Shown: positions 47,966 to 60,789 of the stretch, one piece after another
Layout of the letters: the number at the start of each line of letters is the position of its first letter
How positions within the stretch are numbered: the stretch's first letter is position 1
Assembly: GCA_039654915.1 (NCBI GenBank)
Contig: CM077593.1
Span: forward strand, 36,364,501-36,428,500
DNA from: Aquilaria yunnanensis
Lineage: Eukaryota > Streptophyta > Magnoliopsida > Malvales > Thymelaeaceae
Reading direction: 5' to 3'
Length of the DNA stretch: 64,000 bases
Notes under the pieces: model-generated
What the model saw: the letters and a program-made list of their open reading frames with translations, nothing else
The model's database searches: none
Told to the model about the DNA's origin: nothing
Made by a program: the position numbers and the translations under genes

Positions 47966-50721
47966 AAAAGGAATGATTATGTACTATTCACTGAATTTTA
48001 TTCTGTTAAAATTAAATTTCACATTTTTAAGTATAATTAGATGTTTATGTCAATTTACAAGTGTTTATGTAAATTAATTTATGTGTGTGGGTGCATGCGT
48101 GCGTGTGTATGTGTGTGTGTGTGTTTGTGTGTGATAGTTCAAAAGATCGTATGGGCCTAGCCCAAAGGTGTGGTTAGCTTCAAAATGGGATCCCATACAC
48201 AAAGACAAAGTCAAAGCCCTATGGGGTTTTGCCAGGGAAAACTCTTTGCAGATTAAGTCAAATTTTAGGTGAACAAAGAGAAGCTGTAGTAGCTCATTGG
48301 GCTCTCTATTATGGATCCATCAAATAGGCAAATGTTGTTGTTCATAGTTTTATTCATTGTTTCTTCATGTTTTTGTATTATTCTTGATTTCTTTTTTCAA
48401 ATTTGCCTACCTTTTTCTTTTGTTTATTTTTTACAAGGTATCTATTAGTCTATTAATAGATATGAAAGCAAGAAAAATTGCAGTATAGTCATTTTATATT
48501 TTAAAAGAGTTTTGGTTGTTGTGTGCATGTCACTTATTAGTCCGTTAAATTTGTTTTTCCTATACTTACCCTACTTGTGCCACATGTCATTAAAATATGC
48601 ATTCTCTATTTTGAAATTTTCTCATATAGAACTGTTTTCTACAAACAGTTAATTTTAGAAAAGTATTATGATCCACTATGTATCCTATTTTTAGCCTTCG
48701 TTGGCAGTTAGCATGCACAATTCACCCATTTCATCACTTGTAGCAATTACATGAAATACCCACTACTCCACTACTAATATCCATTTCCATATTCGATTCT
48801 ACCTATGAAAGCTTTATGTAAATACATTTTCATTTTTGATTTCATAATCATAACAACATGTGAAAAAGTACAAGGAAGATGGTATTGCTTGAGAATATTA
48901 TAGTTTCAGTTTGTAGCAAATGGAGGATTGCCAAACTTTATGTAAAGAAAATCGGATAAGCCATTGTTTCTTCTTGAATTTGGTAATAGAAGGTAGACAT
49001 GAGATAGTAGAAAACTACTTACACTTCATTGTTGTCCATTGTAGTATTCAATTGCTTTGTGAATCAACAATCTTTGAAGCTCCACCCTGGAGCAAATAAG
49101 ATTATGTTAAAACATCACTTTATTAGAAATAACTCTTTCCTATTACTTTTGTATAAACTATGAAATTGAATAAAGTTGGTCACAGTGAATATGTAAGTAA
49201 AAAAGTTTTGTTTACAATTGAACAAAGTGGATGCATGTGCAGGACAAGAGAGTTTTTAACAATGAATAAAATAGTATGTACAAAAATGTTTGCAAGTGGT
49301 TATAATTCATCACTTCATCACATTCTTTCTCACAATTATCTTATAAGTCTAACCTTATATTTCTGCATTTATCAATTTAAGAGTGACTCATATTCTTTTT
49401 AATTGCAGATAAAAGTTTTTGTTCTCTTTCACTTTTCTATTCCACTACTTTCAATCTATAAAACCAGGTTCTTTCTAATTTTCTCATTATGTGCCTATAT
49501 TTTTTTGGTTCTTTGGACTCTATATTCTATGAACTATTCAAAGTGGAATGAATTGTTAAATGTTTTTGTGAATTATTTTGGATATGTAACATGTCAAACT
49601 TAAAACCTATGAGATGCCATTTCTATTGCTTATGTTCAGTTTCTCTCTGAAAAAGGCAATGTTGTTTAATTCTAATATACTATTTCAAGTTTTGAAAGAC
49701 TTAAAATTAAGCATGATTACTGATTTGTTTGCCTTTTCTTTCACCAATTTCCTATTTTAAAATAATACCAATTTTTTTGTTTATTTTCATTGCATGCTAA
49801 TGGAACTTCACCTTGGAATGCATTTCCAAAAAAAAAAGAAAAAAGAAAAAAGAAATCCAGCTTATCTATACAAATTGTTTTCAAGTGTTAGTTTGAGAAC
49901 AAGTATTGAATTCTAAAATAATTTTTTACGTAGAGTGGAAGTCATTTCAATCATTTTTTGTCCTACTCTCACCATTGTGTGTATAAGAAGCTAAAAATAG
50001 ACTCCCCAACATATTCGTTTGCTCTAGTGGGAGGCAAATTTAAATGCATTGTTAATGTATAGCTTGGAACGCAGCCTAATGGTAGGAATATTACTGTCAA
50101 GGTGAGGGGGTCACTCTCTCGGAAACTAGAATTTACTATGGAATCAGCAGTTTGGGTTTCTATAGGGAGGCTTAAGAAATTTTACAAAATTTATGTGGAT
50201 GATGTGAACCTTGATGCTGGTTTGAGATGATGGAGGTGTTAATTGAAGCAATGTGGGAGATTGATGGATTTAAGCATGAACTACAGTTGCAGCAATATAA
50301 TCATTTAAGTATTAAAACTTATTGGCTGAATAAAGTAAGAGATTTGGATGTGGAAGCACAATTTAATGAGGTTAATTTGGAAGAAGAGAACAATGCAGCA
50401 CCTATGGAATTTGACCAAGAATAGGACAGTGACCTCTATAACCAAACTATTTTTAGTTCCTTTGTTTTAAGTTGGTTTTTTGATTGGACAATGTTTTTAC
50501 TTTCCTATTTATTTCATTTCCTTTCTTTGATATTTTGGACATATTCTTTGGTACTATGTTTTTTCTTATATGGTCTTAAATGTTATTCCATTTCATCAGC
50601 TATCTATTCTAAAAATCTAACATTTTTTCATCTACTGTTTGCATTTTAATTTCATCTACTGATTGCATTTTAAAAAATTGAACCACATTACACTTTTTCC
50701 ATTCCTTTTAGAAATACTAAC
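47966..50721. other. AT-rich spacer with a (TG)n microsatellite
   Basis: A TG-rich microsatellite occupies about 48079-48133. Short open stretches (49160-49402, 49403-49603, 50227-50424) have no recognisable similarity. It may include the 3' part of the CACTA element. A ~25-bp direct repeat (TTCATCTACTG...GCATTTTAA) lies near 50627 and 50653. Confidence 0.5.
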
Positions 50722-53202
50722 CATTACTACTTTATAAAAAAAGGAGAATTACAAAGTGTGAAATAATGGTAAAAAATCATTATATTGTGTAATTCTCATC
50801 ATAGTGATTGTAGTGTGAGGGGTAAAGGGGATGATCAACTCCCCCTTAAAAGTGTTCTAAGATAGTAACTTGGCCTCCAAGAAAAGCCTTAAGGATTGCT
50901 TGTTTCTGAAGTAACCTATGGACCTTTTTGTAAGGTTTTAGAAATTCGGGTACTTAATTGCAAAACTCTCAAGAAAAAGCTTTGGAGAGTTATGGGAAGG
51001 ACATGAATGGTATGACAGTGCTATTCGATGACCAAATTGCTTATAGGAGACAAGTTTGGATAAAGGAAACACTAAAGGAATCAAGGACCTAAATGTCCTA
51101 GTGTAAACCTTAAGATTTTCAAGCTTTTGGCTTACATTAAAGGGTGAAATTATAGAGTTATCCCATAATGGGGGAGGTTGGCTATGGCTTGAACAATGGT
51201 AAAAAATGTGGGCAAAATGTGGACCAATAAGTTTAAGACAAAGAAACCATGGTTAGTGAGAAGGAAAATGACATAAAGTATGATTAAGGCTAACAAGAGT
51301 GTTTAGTGCCCTAAAGTCAATTTAAGAATCCAAACTCAATTTTGCCCCTTCATATTCGACCCAACAACCATCACCCACCTCCACACTTTCTCCATAGCTC
51401 CTCCGTAGCCACCATACCTCCAAGCTTGCAACTAGTTGCAATTGAAAGTAAGAAAGAGCAATTGGAAGCATACTAGTGTCATTGTTTTGGTACACCAAGA
51501 ATCAAGCTTCAATTTTGGCATACACACAAGGTAAGGAGTTCTCTTGCTCTCATGGACTGTTTACTATATTTCCAAGCATCCATGGAGCTAAGGCTAGGCT
51601 TGGAAGAGAGCCATGAGCTTGATAAACCAAGCTTAGTGAGGGAAGTGTACTTAGTGAAGGTTTTGTGACCTAGTGGGAAGTGCATAGTGATGGCAGCGAC
51701 TTCAAGGGTTTCAAGAGCCCAGACTTAGTACTAACTAGTGTTAAAACTCTCCTAATTCTAAGCTTATGCTTGAGGAAGGCTACCATAGTAATCTACTTAT
51801 GTTTATTACATGTTTTATGGACTAATCAATGAATGTTGTTGCTGCCGCATTACATATGTTTGGGGTTTGTGAATGATTGTTGCATTTGGTTGCTCTATAT
51901 TGGATATGTGCATTGTGTTTTTTTGTGTTTTAGTGTCTTTGGATGTATTTGATTGCTCAAGGTTACATTACCTTAGTGTTAAAGTGTTCTCCTTACTAAG
52001 TTTCTCCATGAAACTTACCACCCCTCAAATCTGCCCATTTCAGTTCTAGGGGAAAGATCACATTAAAAATGACCTTTTTTGTTTGAGTTTTGATCTGAAA
52101 TTTTAGGTACATAAACTTCCATGTGTCTAGTTATGATCTAAAAATTTTGGTGACTTTTGGAGCACATTTGGTATTTTTAGTGATGGTGCTTATTGTGTTA
52201 CGCAACAGCTGTTCAGCATCCTGTTTTGGAGTGCATTAAGTGTCAAGCATCTCTTGTGACTTGGGTGCGTGTATTTAGCTAATTTAAGGCCATGATATAG
52301 TGCATGGATGCACATACATGTAAGACATGTAAAGTTTGGACAATGTATGTGAACATTTGTGGGCTAAATGGCTATGTATGTGAAGCTATGCACATGCTGT
52401 CTAAGTGTGAACGATAGACTGCTTGTTTGTAAATTCTATTCTCACCACATAAAGTTGCTTGAGGCAAAAGCATGTAATTTCTATGTGTATTGGAAATGTA
52501 TGGAATAGTATTGGAAGGCTTACCCCTCGTGAATAAAGTGCTTGCACACTTATGAAATTTTGTATGGGCATAATGGGCATAATGGTCATAAAGTGGACAA
52601 AATTTTGACCATTCACCCAAAGTTCTATATCTCCATATGTAGAATGAATCTTGGTATGAACTTTTGATTACAACTAGAGCACATCTAAAGGTTTAACTAG
52701 GCTTTGGAATTTCTGAATTTGGAGCCCTATAGCCAAAGTTATGACTTTGTAATTTTGGCTGATTTACTGTTCATTTGGTCAGAATTTTGTGACCAACTTA
52801 AAAAATCTATAACTTGATCCATAGGTGGGCTATTGATGTAAAACCAAAGTCCCTAGTTTGGTTTAAGTATCTACTTAATAATGAAGCAAAGAAAACAGGG
52901 GGTCCATGGCTAGATTAATACAATTTTTATGAGGAATTTTCGGGTGCTATGGCTGGTTACTTAAACTTAACAAAATTCCCTAATGAGTGGTAGCCAAGAT
53001 TAGGACTTGTGCTAGAGTTTTGCTTCCTTGCTGCCATGGTGTGCATAAAATGTGAATATGTGTATAATGGTTGGACCAAAGAAAGCCACTTGAGTATGCA
53101 CACTAAGGGTATTGTTCTGATGGCCTACAAAACATATGAACCCTAGGAGTTTTAAATACACAATTTTGGCATCATAACTAGACTACCCCGAAATGGGTAA
53201 TA
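50722..53202 (+). repeat. Element E 5' LTR (~2481 bp)
   Basis: It aligns with 58287-60775 throughout. It starts CATTACTAC where the partner has TGTTACCAC and ends GGGTAATA where the partner has GGGTAACA. Confidence 0.87.
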
Positions 53203-53207
53203 GATGT

Positions 53208-53219
53208 TGGTGTCAAAGC
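53208..53219 (+). other. Primer binding site of element E (initiator-Met tRNA type)
   Basis: TGGTGTCAAAGC, five bases after the 5' LTR. It differs at two positions from the standard TGGTATCAGAGC complementary to plant initiator methionine tRNA. Confidence 0.85.
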
Positions 53220-53380
53220 ATGGCTAAAACATGCTTTGTACATGTACGTAACATATAGTTGTATCATGCATGCTAGCTATATACATGAACTCAGTTTGGC
53301 CAGCTACTAGTGTCAAGTACCATTAAAATACCTATGATCTTTATAAGTGCCCTACGATGAATCATGAATAGGAAGTAAAC

Positions 53381-54720
53381 ATGGTTGCCACAAGGAGAGG
53401 AGAACCACCCTTAAGGCCTCCCACTGAGCCAGGCAACAAAAAGATGGAGAAGAAGGGGAAAATCAAGGCCAATAGGGGGCACCAAACCCTAAAGTGCCAC
53501 AGATTTGGTTAGAGCTTCAGAGGAACGTAGCTCTAATAAATGAAAACTTAGTAAGGTTGAGACAAGCACAACCACAAAGAGAACCAATTCAAAATGTGCA
53601 GCAACAAGCAGAAGAGGAGACTAGGAACACATTTGAATATGTTCATTCTAGAGGATTAAAAGATATAAATGATGAAATTATTAAGGTGGAAGGTGAGGAT
53701 AGGAGAAATCCAAGAGGAAGACGAGTGAGATCTGAGGTTGGTCAGGTATCCAGGGCCAATCCCTCAGTCTATGACCATTCCTCCACTAGGAATGAGATTA
53801 AGGAATGCCATGAGAGAAGAAGCAGGAGTAAGCATAGAGATCATGGATAGCATCATTATGTTGAAGGTTCTCACAGAATGAGGAGATAAAAGTAGAGGAT
53901 TTGGATGGCCTAGATGAGGTCAGACTACTGGAGAGGTTCCAAGGACTAAGACCTTCACAGTTTGATGAAGGAGCAGGTCCAGAAAGAGCTGAGGAGTGGT
54001 TAATCTTCATAGAAAAGATGTTTGAGAGGATGCAACTTAGCTCCACCAAGAAAGTGTCACTACTTAATTATAATTTAATAGACAGTGCAGAGATGTGGTG
54101 GAGGAGCACCAAAGATGGATATGCTGTTTAGAGGGGCAGAAGGCCAATAGGAGATATAGAGATAAGTTGGCCAGAGTTCACTTAGCTTTTTTAGGAGCAA
54201 TATGTCAGTGATGCCATTAAAGAATTAAAGCAAGCTAAATTTGATGCTCTAAGGTAGGACAACCTGAGTGTCCTAGAGTATGAGCACAAATTCAATTGAT
54301 TGGTGAGGTATGCTCCTCAGTATCATGGACTAAAAGAGTTGAAGGCTAAGAGATTTGTCAGAGGCCTAAAATCAAACATCAGAAGGGCTGCGAGGCCATT
54401 TGGAATAGTGACATATTATGAGGTAGTCCAGAAGGCCCTCTTGGTAGAAAAAGAGGAGTATAAGAGTAAGTACTTTCCCGGTGGACCTGGGGAAAGTAGC
54501 CACACAGGAGGCAAGCAGAAGAAGCCATTACATGGCAAAGAAATTGCCAAGAGTTCCCATCCAAGTGGTGTGGGCAAGGTTAAGGGAAAGCCCCCTAGCC
54601 TAGCTGCCCTAAGTGTAAGAGGTTTCATGGGAAGAAACCTTGTTATTTTGACACCCAGGCATGTCTGAGATGTGGTGCAATGGATCATTGGATCAGAAAT
54701 TGCCCACACGTTCAAAAAAG
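53381..54720 (+). pseudogene. Element E gag, degenerate
   Basis: The likely start is the ATG at 53381; a frameshift in the G-run near 53473 moves the frame. The capsid region has ERFQGLRPSQFDEGAG and AEEWLIFIEKMFERMQ (about 53931-54030) and WWRSTK. After further stops, ALRGLK-type text leads to a CxxCxxxxHxxxxC zinc knuckle, CLRCGAMDHWIRNC, at about 54662-54703. The open stretch 53494-53850 is N-terminal gag. Confidence 0.82.
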
Positions 54721-55550
54721 AAGACCAGAAGACCAAGGTGTAGTGAGACCTCCTGGAGCACTCAGGGAGGGACAGCAGAGACTAGTTCCTCTAGTGCCAC
54801 AACCTCCAGTGCAAAGAGCTGGCAGAGTATTCCAGATGGAGACCCCAGAGTCACCACAGCAGGGAGGAGCACTAAGAGGCAATATTTACTTAAATGGTGT
54901 ACCTGTTAGTGTTTTGTTTGATATTGGTGCATCTGTGTCTCTAGTTGCTAGAAAATTTGTTGATGCCATGAAGTTGCCCACTAAAATCATGCCTAGGATA
55001 TCCTTAATGAAAATAGAAGGTAGTCAATGTCTTTTCACTAATGACCTAGCTAAGGATTGTGAGGTAGTAGTAGGAAAGACTAAGGTTATGACTAATCTAC
55101 TAGTGTTGGACATTCCTAAGTATGATATAGTATTGGGTATGAATTGGCTTGCTATGCATAACATAAGAATTAATTGTGCTAAGAGGGAAATCACATTGCC
55201 TGATGGTGAAGTGCATCCATTAGTGAATTCTAAGAAATTAGTGTATAAAATGCATGGCATGGAACTAGAGGTACTTGATGAGATACTTGTGAATTTTGAG
55301 CATGATTACTATTATGCGTTGAATGAATTGCACTGTGATGAGGAAGTGGATAGAATACCTATAGTGAGAGACTTTCCACAAGTCTTTCCTAAAGACCTGC
55401 CAGGTATTCCTCCACCAAGGGAGTTTGAGTTTGAGATCAAGCTACAACAAGGAGCTAGTCCAATATCCATTCCTCCTTATAGAATGCCTATCATAGAGAT
55501 GAGCTTAAAAAACAACTTGATGAATTTTTTAAAAAAGGGTTCATAAGGCC
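54704..55550 (+). pseudogene. Element E aspartic protease and linker to RT
   Basis: VLFDIGASVSLV at about 54911 is the protease active site, with DIGAS in place of the usual D(T/S)GAS. KYDIVLGMNWLAMHNIRINC near 55118-55180 is the conserved downstream segment. FPQVFPKDLPGIPP leads into RT. One open frame runs from 54680 to about 55540 before a frame change. Confidence 0.87.
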
Positions 55551-56780
55551 AAGTGTTTCACCATGGGGAGCTCCAGTGCTCTTTGTGAAAAAGAAGGATG
55601 GATCATTGAGACTATGCATTGACTACAGGAAGCTTAATGCAGTGACTATCAAGAACACGTATCCACTCCTTAGGATTGAGGATCTTTTTTATCAACTTAA
55701 AGGAGCTAAGATCTTCTCCAAGATTGATTTGAGATCTGGATACTTCCAATTGAAAGTAAAGGAAGAGGATATTCCTAAGACTGCATTCAGGACCAGATAT
55801 GGGCATTATGAGTACACAGCCATGCCATTTGGTTTGACTAATTCCCCAGCTGCTTTCATGGACCTGATGAGTAGGTTGTTCAGACCACATTTGGATAAAT
55901 TTGTGGTTGTGTTCATTGATGACATTCTAGTGTATTCCAAGGATGAAAATAAACATGAACATCATCTGAAGATTGTCTTACAAACTTTGTTGGATCATCA
56001 GCTTTATGCCAAGTTATCCAAGTGCCAATTCTAGATAAGGAAAGTGTCTTTCCTAGGACACATTATAGATGCACAAGGCCTTTAGGCAGACCTTGAAAAG
56101 TCAAGGTAGTGCAGGAATGGGAAAGACCAAAGACTTCGAAGGAAATCAGAAGTTTCTTAGGATTAGTTGGATACTTCAAAAGATTTGTATAAGGATTATC
56201 CATGATTACCTCAGTTCTTACTCATCTGACCAAGAAGGGTCAAAGGTTTGAGTGGACTAAGAAATGTGAAAAGAGTTTCCAGGAGCTCAAGAAGAGGTTA
56301 ATTGAAGCTTTAGTATTGATTTTTCTTGATCTAAGCAAGCCCTATATCATCTATATAGACGCATCTAGATTTGGGTTAGGTTGTGTACTTATGCAAAACA
56401 GAAATGTCAATGCTTACGGGTCAAGACAGTTGAGACCCCCATGAGCAAAATTATCCTACCCATGACCTAGAACTAGTTGCAGTGATTTTTGCTTTGGAGT
56501 AATGGAGGCATTACTTGATGGCTAGTTCCTTTGTGATCTACACTGACCATAAAAGCCTAAAGTACTTGTTCACTCAGAAAGAGTTGAACATGAGGCAAAA
56601 GAGATGGTTATAGTACATCAAGGGCTATGACTATAGTATAGAGTACATTGAGGGCAAAGGCAATGTGGTAATAGATACCTTGAGCAGGAAGTACATGGGT
56701 CTTCTAAAAGGGGGATCCATAGCAAATCATAATGAGCAGAATAGTTTGCTATGCTTATGGCATAAGTGGCAAAAATGGGA
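55540..56780 (+). pseudogene. Element E reverse transcriptase and RNase H
   Basis: [27 protein letters not shown] at 55561 onward (split over two segments), [12 protein letters not shown] near 55825, and an intact FIDDILVYS catalytic box with the Asp pair at 55918-55923. A TAG then replaces the Trp expected after QF (56032). RNase H follows in broken frames with YIDASRFGLGCVL near 56350, YTDHKSLKYLF near 56535 and VIDTLSRKY near 56668. Confidence 0.9.
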
Positions 56781-56789
56781 GGAAGCCTA

Positions 56790-58270
56790 AATCTACACGT
56801 TGACAATCCAGTCTAGATGGATTGAAAAGGTCAGAAAGGCACAAGAAATAGATCCTGAGTTGAGAAAAATTTCAGGAGAGGAAAAAGGTTCCTTGTATAA
56901 ATCCTTTGCCTACAAGCAAGGATTATTGTACTTCAAGGACCGAATCTATGTGTTTAAAGGACCAAAATTCAGAGATGAAATACTTAAAAAAGCTTACACA
57001 AGCAAGTTGAACATCTATCCAGCAAGTGAAAAAATGTATGAAGATTTGAAGACATTTCTGGTGGCCAAACATGAAGAGAGACATAGACATGTATGTTTCC
57101 AAATGTGTCATATGCCAAAGGGTAAAGGTGGAGCACAATAAGCTATTTGGTACCCTTCAAACTCTACCTATACTAGTGAGAAAGTGGGGCAACATAACCA
57201 TGGACTTTTTGACTGGGTTGCCTATGACCAGATTAAGGCATGATACAATCTGGGTCATTGTGGATAGGCTAACCAAATGGTCCAACTTCTTACTTATGAG
57301 ACTCACAGACATCTTGGAGAAGTTGGCTCAGATGTACATCTAGGAGATAGTAAGATTACATGGAGTACCAGACTTCATTGTATTTGATAGAGATCCAAGA
57401 TTTATAGCTTGGTTTTTTAGTGCTTTTCACAAAGCACTTGGTACCAAAATCGACTTGAGTACTACTTATCACCTTTAGACTGATGGGCAAACTAAAAGGG
57501 TGATACAGATATTGGAAAATATGCTTAAGAGCTGTATGTTGGATTTCAAAGGTGAATGGGACCAACACTTGCCATTAATAGAATTTTCATATACCAACAG
57601 TTATTAGAGCACCATTGGCATGACACATTATGAAGCATTATATGGAAGAAGGTGCATGACACTCCACTGTTGGGTAGAAGCCTCATATAGGCTAGAGTTA
57701 GGTCCTGAAATCGTTGAGGAAACTACTTCCAAGATCAAGAATATTCAAGAGATTAAGGGAAGCCAATGAAAGAACCACAACCTATGTAAATAAAAGAAGG
57801 AGAGACTTGGAGTTTGAAGTTGGTGACAATATTTCGCTAAAAGTTGTATGAACTAAAGGCACTATCAGATTTGACAGAAGATCCAAGTTAGCTCCAAGAT
57901 ATATAGGTCCTTAAGAGATCTTGAACATAGTTGGCAAGGTAGTATACAGGTTAGCTCTACCGCCAAACATGTCAAGTGTTCATAATATTTTTCACATCAA
58001 CATGCTTAAAAGGTGTCTTTTGGACACAAAGCATGCTATTGTAGTGGAAGACATACAGTTGGAATCTAACTTGACATATGAAGAGAAACCTATAGCTATC
58101 TTAGCCAAGGAAACCAGAAGGTTAAGAAACAAGCTCATTCCTATGGTTAAAGTTCAGTGGTCACACCACTCTAAAAGGGAAGCAACCTAGGAAACTGAAA
58201 AAGACCTTATGGAAAGATATCCTACAAAATACCCAAAACTGAAGGCAATTTTGGAGGACCAAAATTTTTA
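56790..58270 (+). pseudogene. Element E integrase with C-terminal chromodomain
   Basis: The zinc-binding part ends with CVICQRVK near 57105. The catalytic core has WGNITMDFLTGLPM near 57185 (first Asp), [13 protein letters not shown] near 57380 (second Asp) and TDGQTKRVIQILENML near 57480 (Glu). A TAG stands for the Gln of the usual HPQTDGQT. The C-terminal part includes KLAPRYIGP and LPPNMSSVHNIFHINMLKRC. The chromodomain relic lies at about 58095-58250, with RRLRNKLIPMVKVQWSHH and the terminal ERYPTKYP. Multiple stops. Confidence 0.88.
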
Positions 58271-58286
58271 AGGGGGGGGGGAGGAT
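58269..58286 (+). other. Polypurine tract of element E
   Basis: TTAAGGGGGGGGGGAGGAT directly precedes the 3' LTR start TGTTACCACC at 58287. Confidence 0.88.
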
Positions 58287-60775
58287 TGTTACCACCTCAC
58301 AAAAATGGTAGAATTACAAAGTGTGGAATAATGGTAAAAAACTATTATATTATGTAATTCTCACCATAGAGATTGAAGTGTGAGGGGTAAAGGGCATGAT
58401 CAACACCTCCTTAAAAGTGTTCTAAGATGGTAATTTAGCATCTAAGAAAAGCCTTAAGGATTACTTGTTTTTGAAGTAACCTATGGACCTTTTTGTAAGG
58501 TTTTGGAAATTCGGGTACTTAATTGCAAACCTCTCAAGAAAGAGCTTTAGAGAGTTATGGGAAGGACATGAATGGTATGAAAGTGCTAATGGAGGACCAA
58601 ATTGCTTATAGAAGAAAAGTTTGGACAAAGGAAACACTAAAGGCATCAAGGGCCTAAATGTCATAGTGTAAACCTTAAGATGTTCAAGCTTTTGACTTAA
58701 GTCAAAGGGTGAAATTTTGGAGTTATCCCATCATGGGAGAGGTCGGCTATGGCTTGAAAAATGGTCAAAAATGTGGGCAAAATATGGACCAATGAGTTTA
58801 AGACAAAGAAACCATGGTTAGTGAGAAGGAAAATGACATAAAGCATGATTAAGGCTAATAAGGGTGTTTAGTGCCCTAAAGCCAATTTAAGAAGCCAAAC
58901 TCAATTTTGCCCCTTCATATTCGACCCAACTAGCTATCACCCACCTCCATACTTCCTCCATAGCTCCTCTATAGTCTCCATACCTCCAAGCTTTCAACTA
59001 GTTACAATTGAAAGAAAGAAAGACCAATTGGAAGCATACTAGCGCTATTGCTTTGGTACACCAAGAATCAAGCTTCAATTTCGGCATCCCCACAAGGTAA
59101 GGAGTTTTCTTGCTCTCATGGAATGTTTACTGTATTTCCAAGCATCTATGAAGTGAGGGCTAGGCTTGGAAGAGAGCCATGAGCTTGATGAACCAAGCTT
59201 AGTGAGGGGAGTGCACTTAGTGAAGGTTTTGTGACCTAGTGTGAAGTGCACAGTGATGGCAGTGAATTTAAGGGTTTCTAGAGCCCAAAGTTAGTACTAA
59301 CTAGTGTTAAAACTCTCCTAAGGCCAAGTTTATGCTTGAGGAGGCCTACTATAGTGATATACTTATGTTTATTACATGTTTTATGGACTAACCAATGAAT
59401 GTTGTTGCTGCCGCATTACATATGTTTGGGGTTTGTGAATGATTGTTGGTTGCTCTATATTGGATATGTGCATTGTGTTTTCTTGTGTTTTAGTGTCTTT
59501 GGATGCAAGTGATTGCTCAAGGTTACATTACTTTAGTGTTAAAGTGTTCTCCTTACTAAGTTTCTCCATGAAACTTAACTCCCCTCAAATCTACCTATTT
59601 TAGGTCCAGGAAAAAGAATACATTCAAACTGACCTTTTTGTTTGATTTTTGACCTGAAATTTCAAGTACATGAACTTCCGTGTGTCTAGTTATGATCTTT
59701 AAAGTTTGGTGATTTTTGGAGCGCATTTGGTATTTTTAGTGATGGTACTTATTGTGTTACGCAACAACTGTCCATCATCTTGTTTTGGATTGCATTGAGT
59801 TTCAAGCATCTCCTGTGACTTGGGTGCGTGTCTTTAGCTAATTTAAGGCCATGATATAGTGCATGGATGCACGTACATGTAATACATGTAAAGTTTGGCA
59901 ATGTATGTGAACATTTGTAGGCTAAATGGCTATGTATGTGAAGCTATGCACAAGCTGTCTACGTGTGAATGATAGGTTGCTTGTTTGTAAATTCTGTTTT
60001 GGCCACTTAAAGTTGCTTGAGGCAAGAGCATGTAATTTCTATGTGTATTGGACATGTATGAAATAGTATTGGAGGGCTTACTCCTTGTGAATAAAGTGCT
60101 TGCACACTTATGAAATTTTGTATGGGCATAATGGTCATAAAGTGGACAGAATTTGGACCATGCACTAAAGGTTCTATATGTCCCTTTGTAAAATGAATCT
60201 TGGTATAAAATTTTGACCACACCTAGAGCACATCTAGAGGTTTAACTGGGCTTTGGAATTTCTATATTTGGAGCCCTGTAGCCAAAGTTATGAGTTTGCA
60301 ACTTTGTTTGATTTACTGTTCATTTGGTTAGAATTTTGTGACCAACTTAAAAAATCTATAACTTGGTCCATAGGTGGGCTATTGATGTAAAACCAAATTC
60401 CTCGATTTGGTTTAAGTATCTACTTGATAATGAAGAAAATAAAATAGGGGTACATGGCTAGATTAATATAGTCTTTTTTAGGAAGTTTTGGGTGTAATGG
60501 CTGGTTACTTAAACTTAACAAGATTACCAAATGTGTAGTAGCTAAGATTAAGACTTATGCTAGTGTTTTCCTTTCTTGCTGCCATGGTGTGTAAAAAATG
60601 TGAATATGTGCATAATGGTTGGACCAATATGCATGCATTTACATAGAGCGCAAGAGGGCCACTTGGGTATGCAGACTAAGGGTATTGTTCTAATGGCCTA
60701 TAGAACATAACAACCCTGGGAGTTTTAAATATACAATTTTGGCACAATAACTGGACTACCACAGAGTGGGTAACA
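58287..60775 (+). repeat. Element E 3' LTR (~2489 bp)
   Basis: It starts TGTTACCACC, ends GGGTAACA and aligns with 50722-53202, including shared leader-like text such as CACCAAGAATCAAGCTTCAA. Confidence 0.9.
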
Positions 60776-60789
60776 TTATTGCTAAGGGT

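Larger units (their letters stand above)
50722..60775 (+). mobile_element. Element E: chromovirus Ty3/gypsy LTR retrotransposon (Tekay/Del-like)
   Basis: Two ~2.48-kb LTRs flank a 5.1-kb interior with an initiator-Met-type primer binding site, gag with a zinc knuckle, protease, RT, RNase H, integrase with a C-terminal chromodomain, and a polypurine tract. The domain order with chromodomain and iMet primer indicates a chromovirus; the gag and chromodomain text suits the Tekay/Del clade. It has many stops and small frameshifts. No target duplication is found (CTAAC on the left, TTATT on the right), and the left LTR's terminal TG has become CA. Confidence 0.9.

Noticed and set aside
49160..49603. 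Two adjacent open frames, 80 and 66 codons
   Set aside because: No similarity, no splice or promoter context, and composition like the AT-rich background.
50227..50424. 65-codon acidic open frame
   Set aside because: Not recognised; it could be the tail of the CACTA element, but nothing supports it as a gene.
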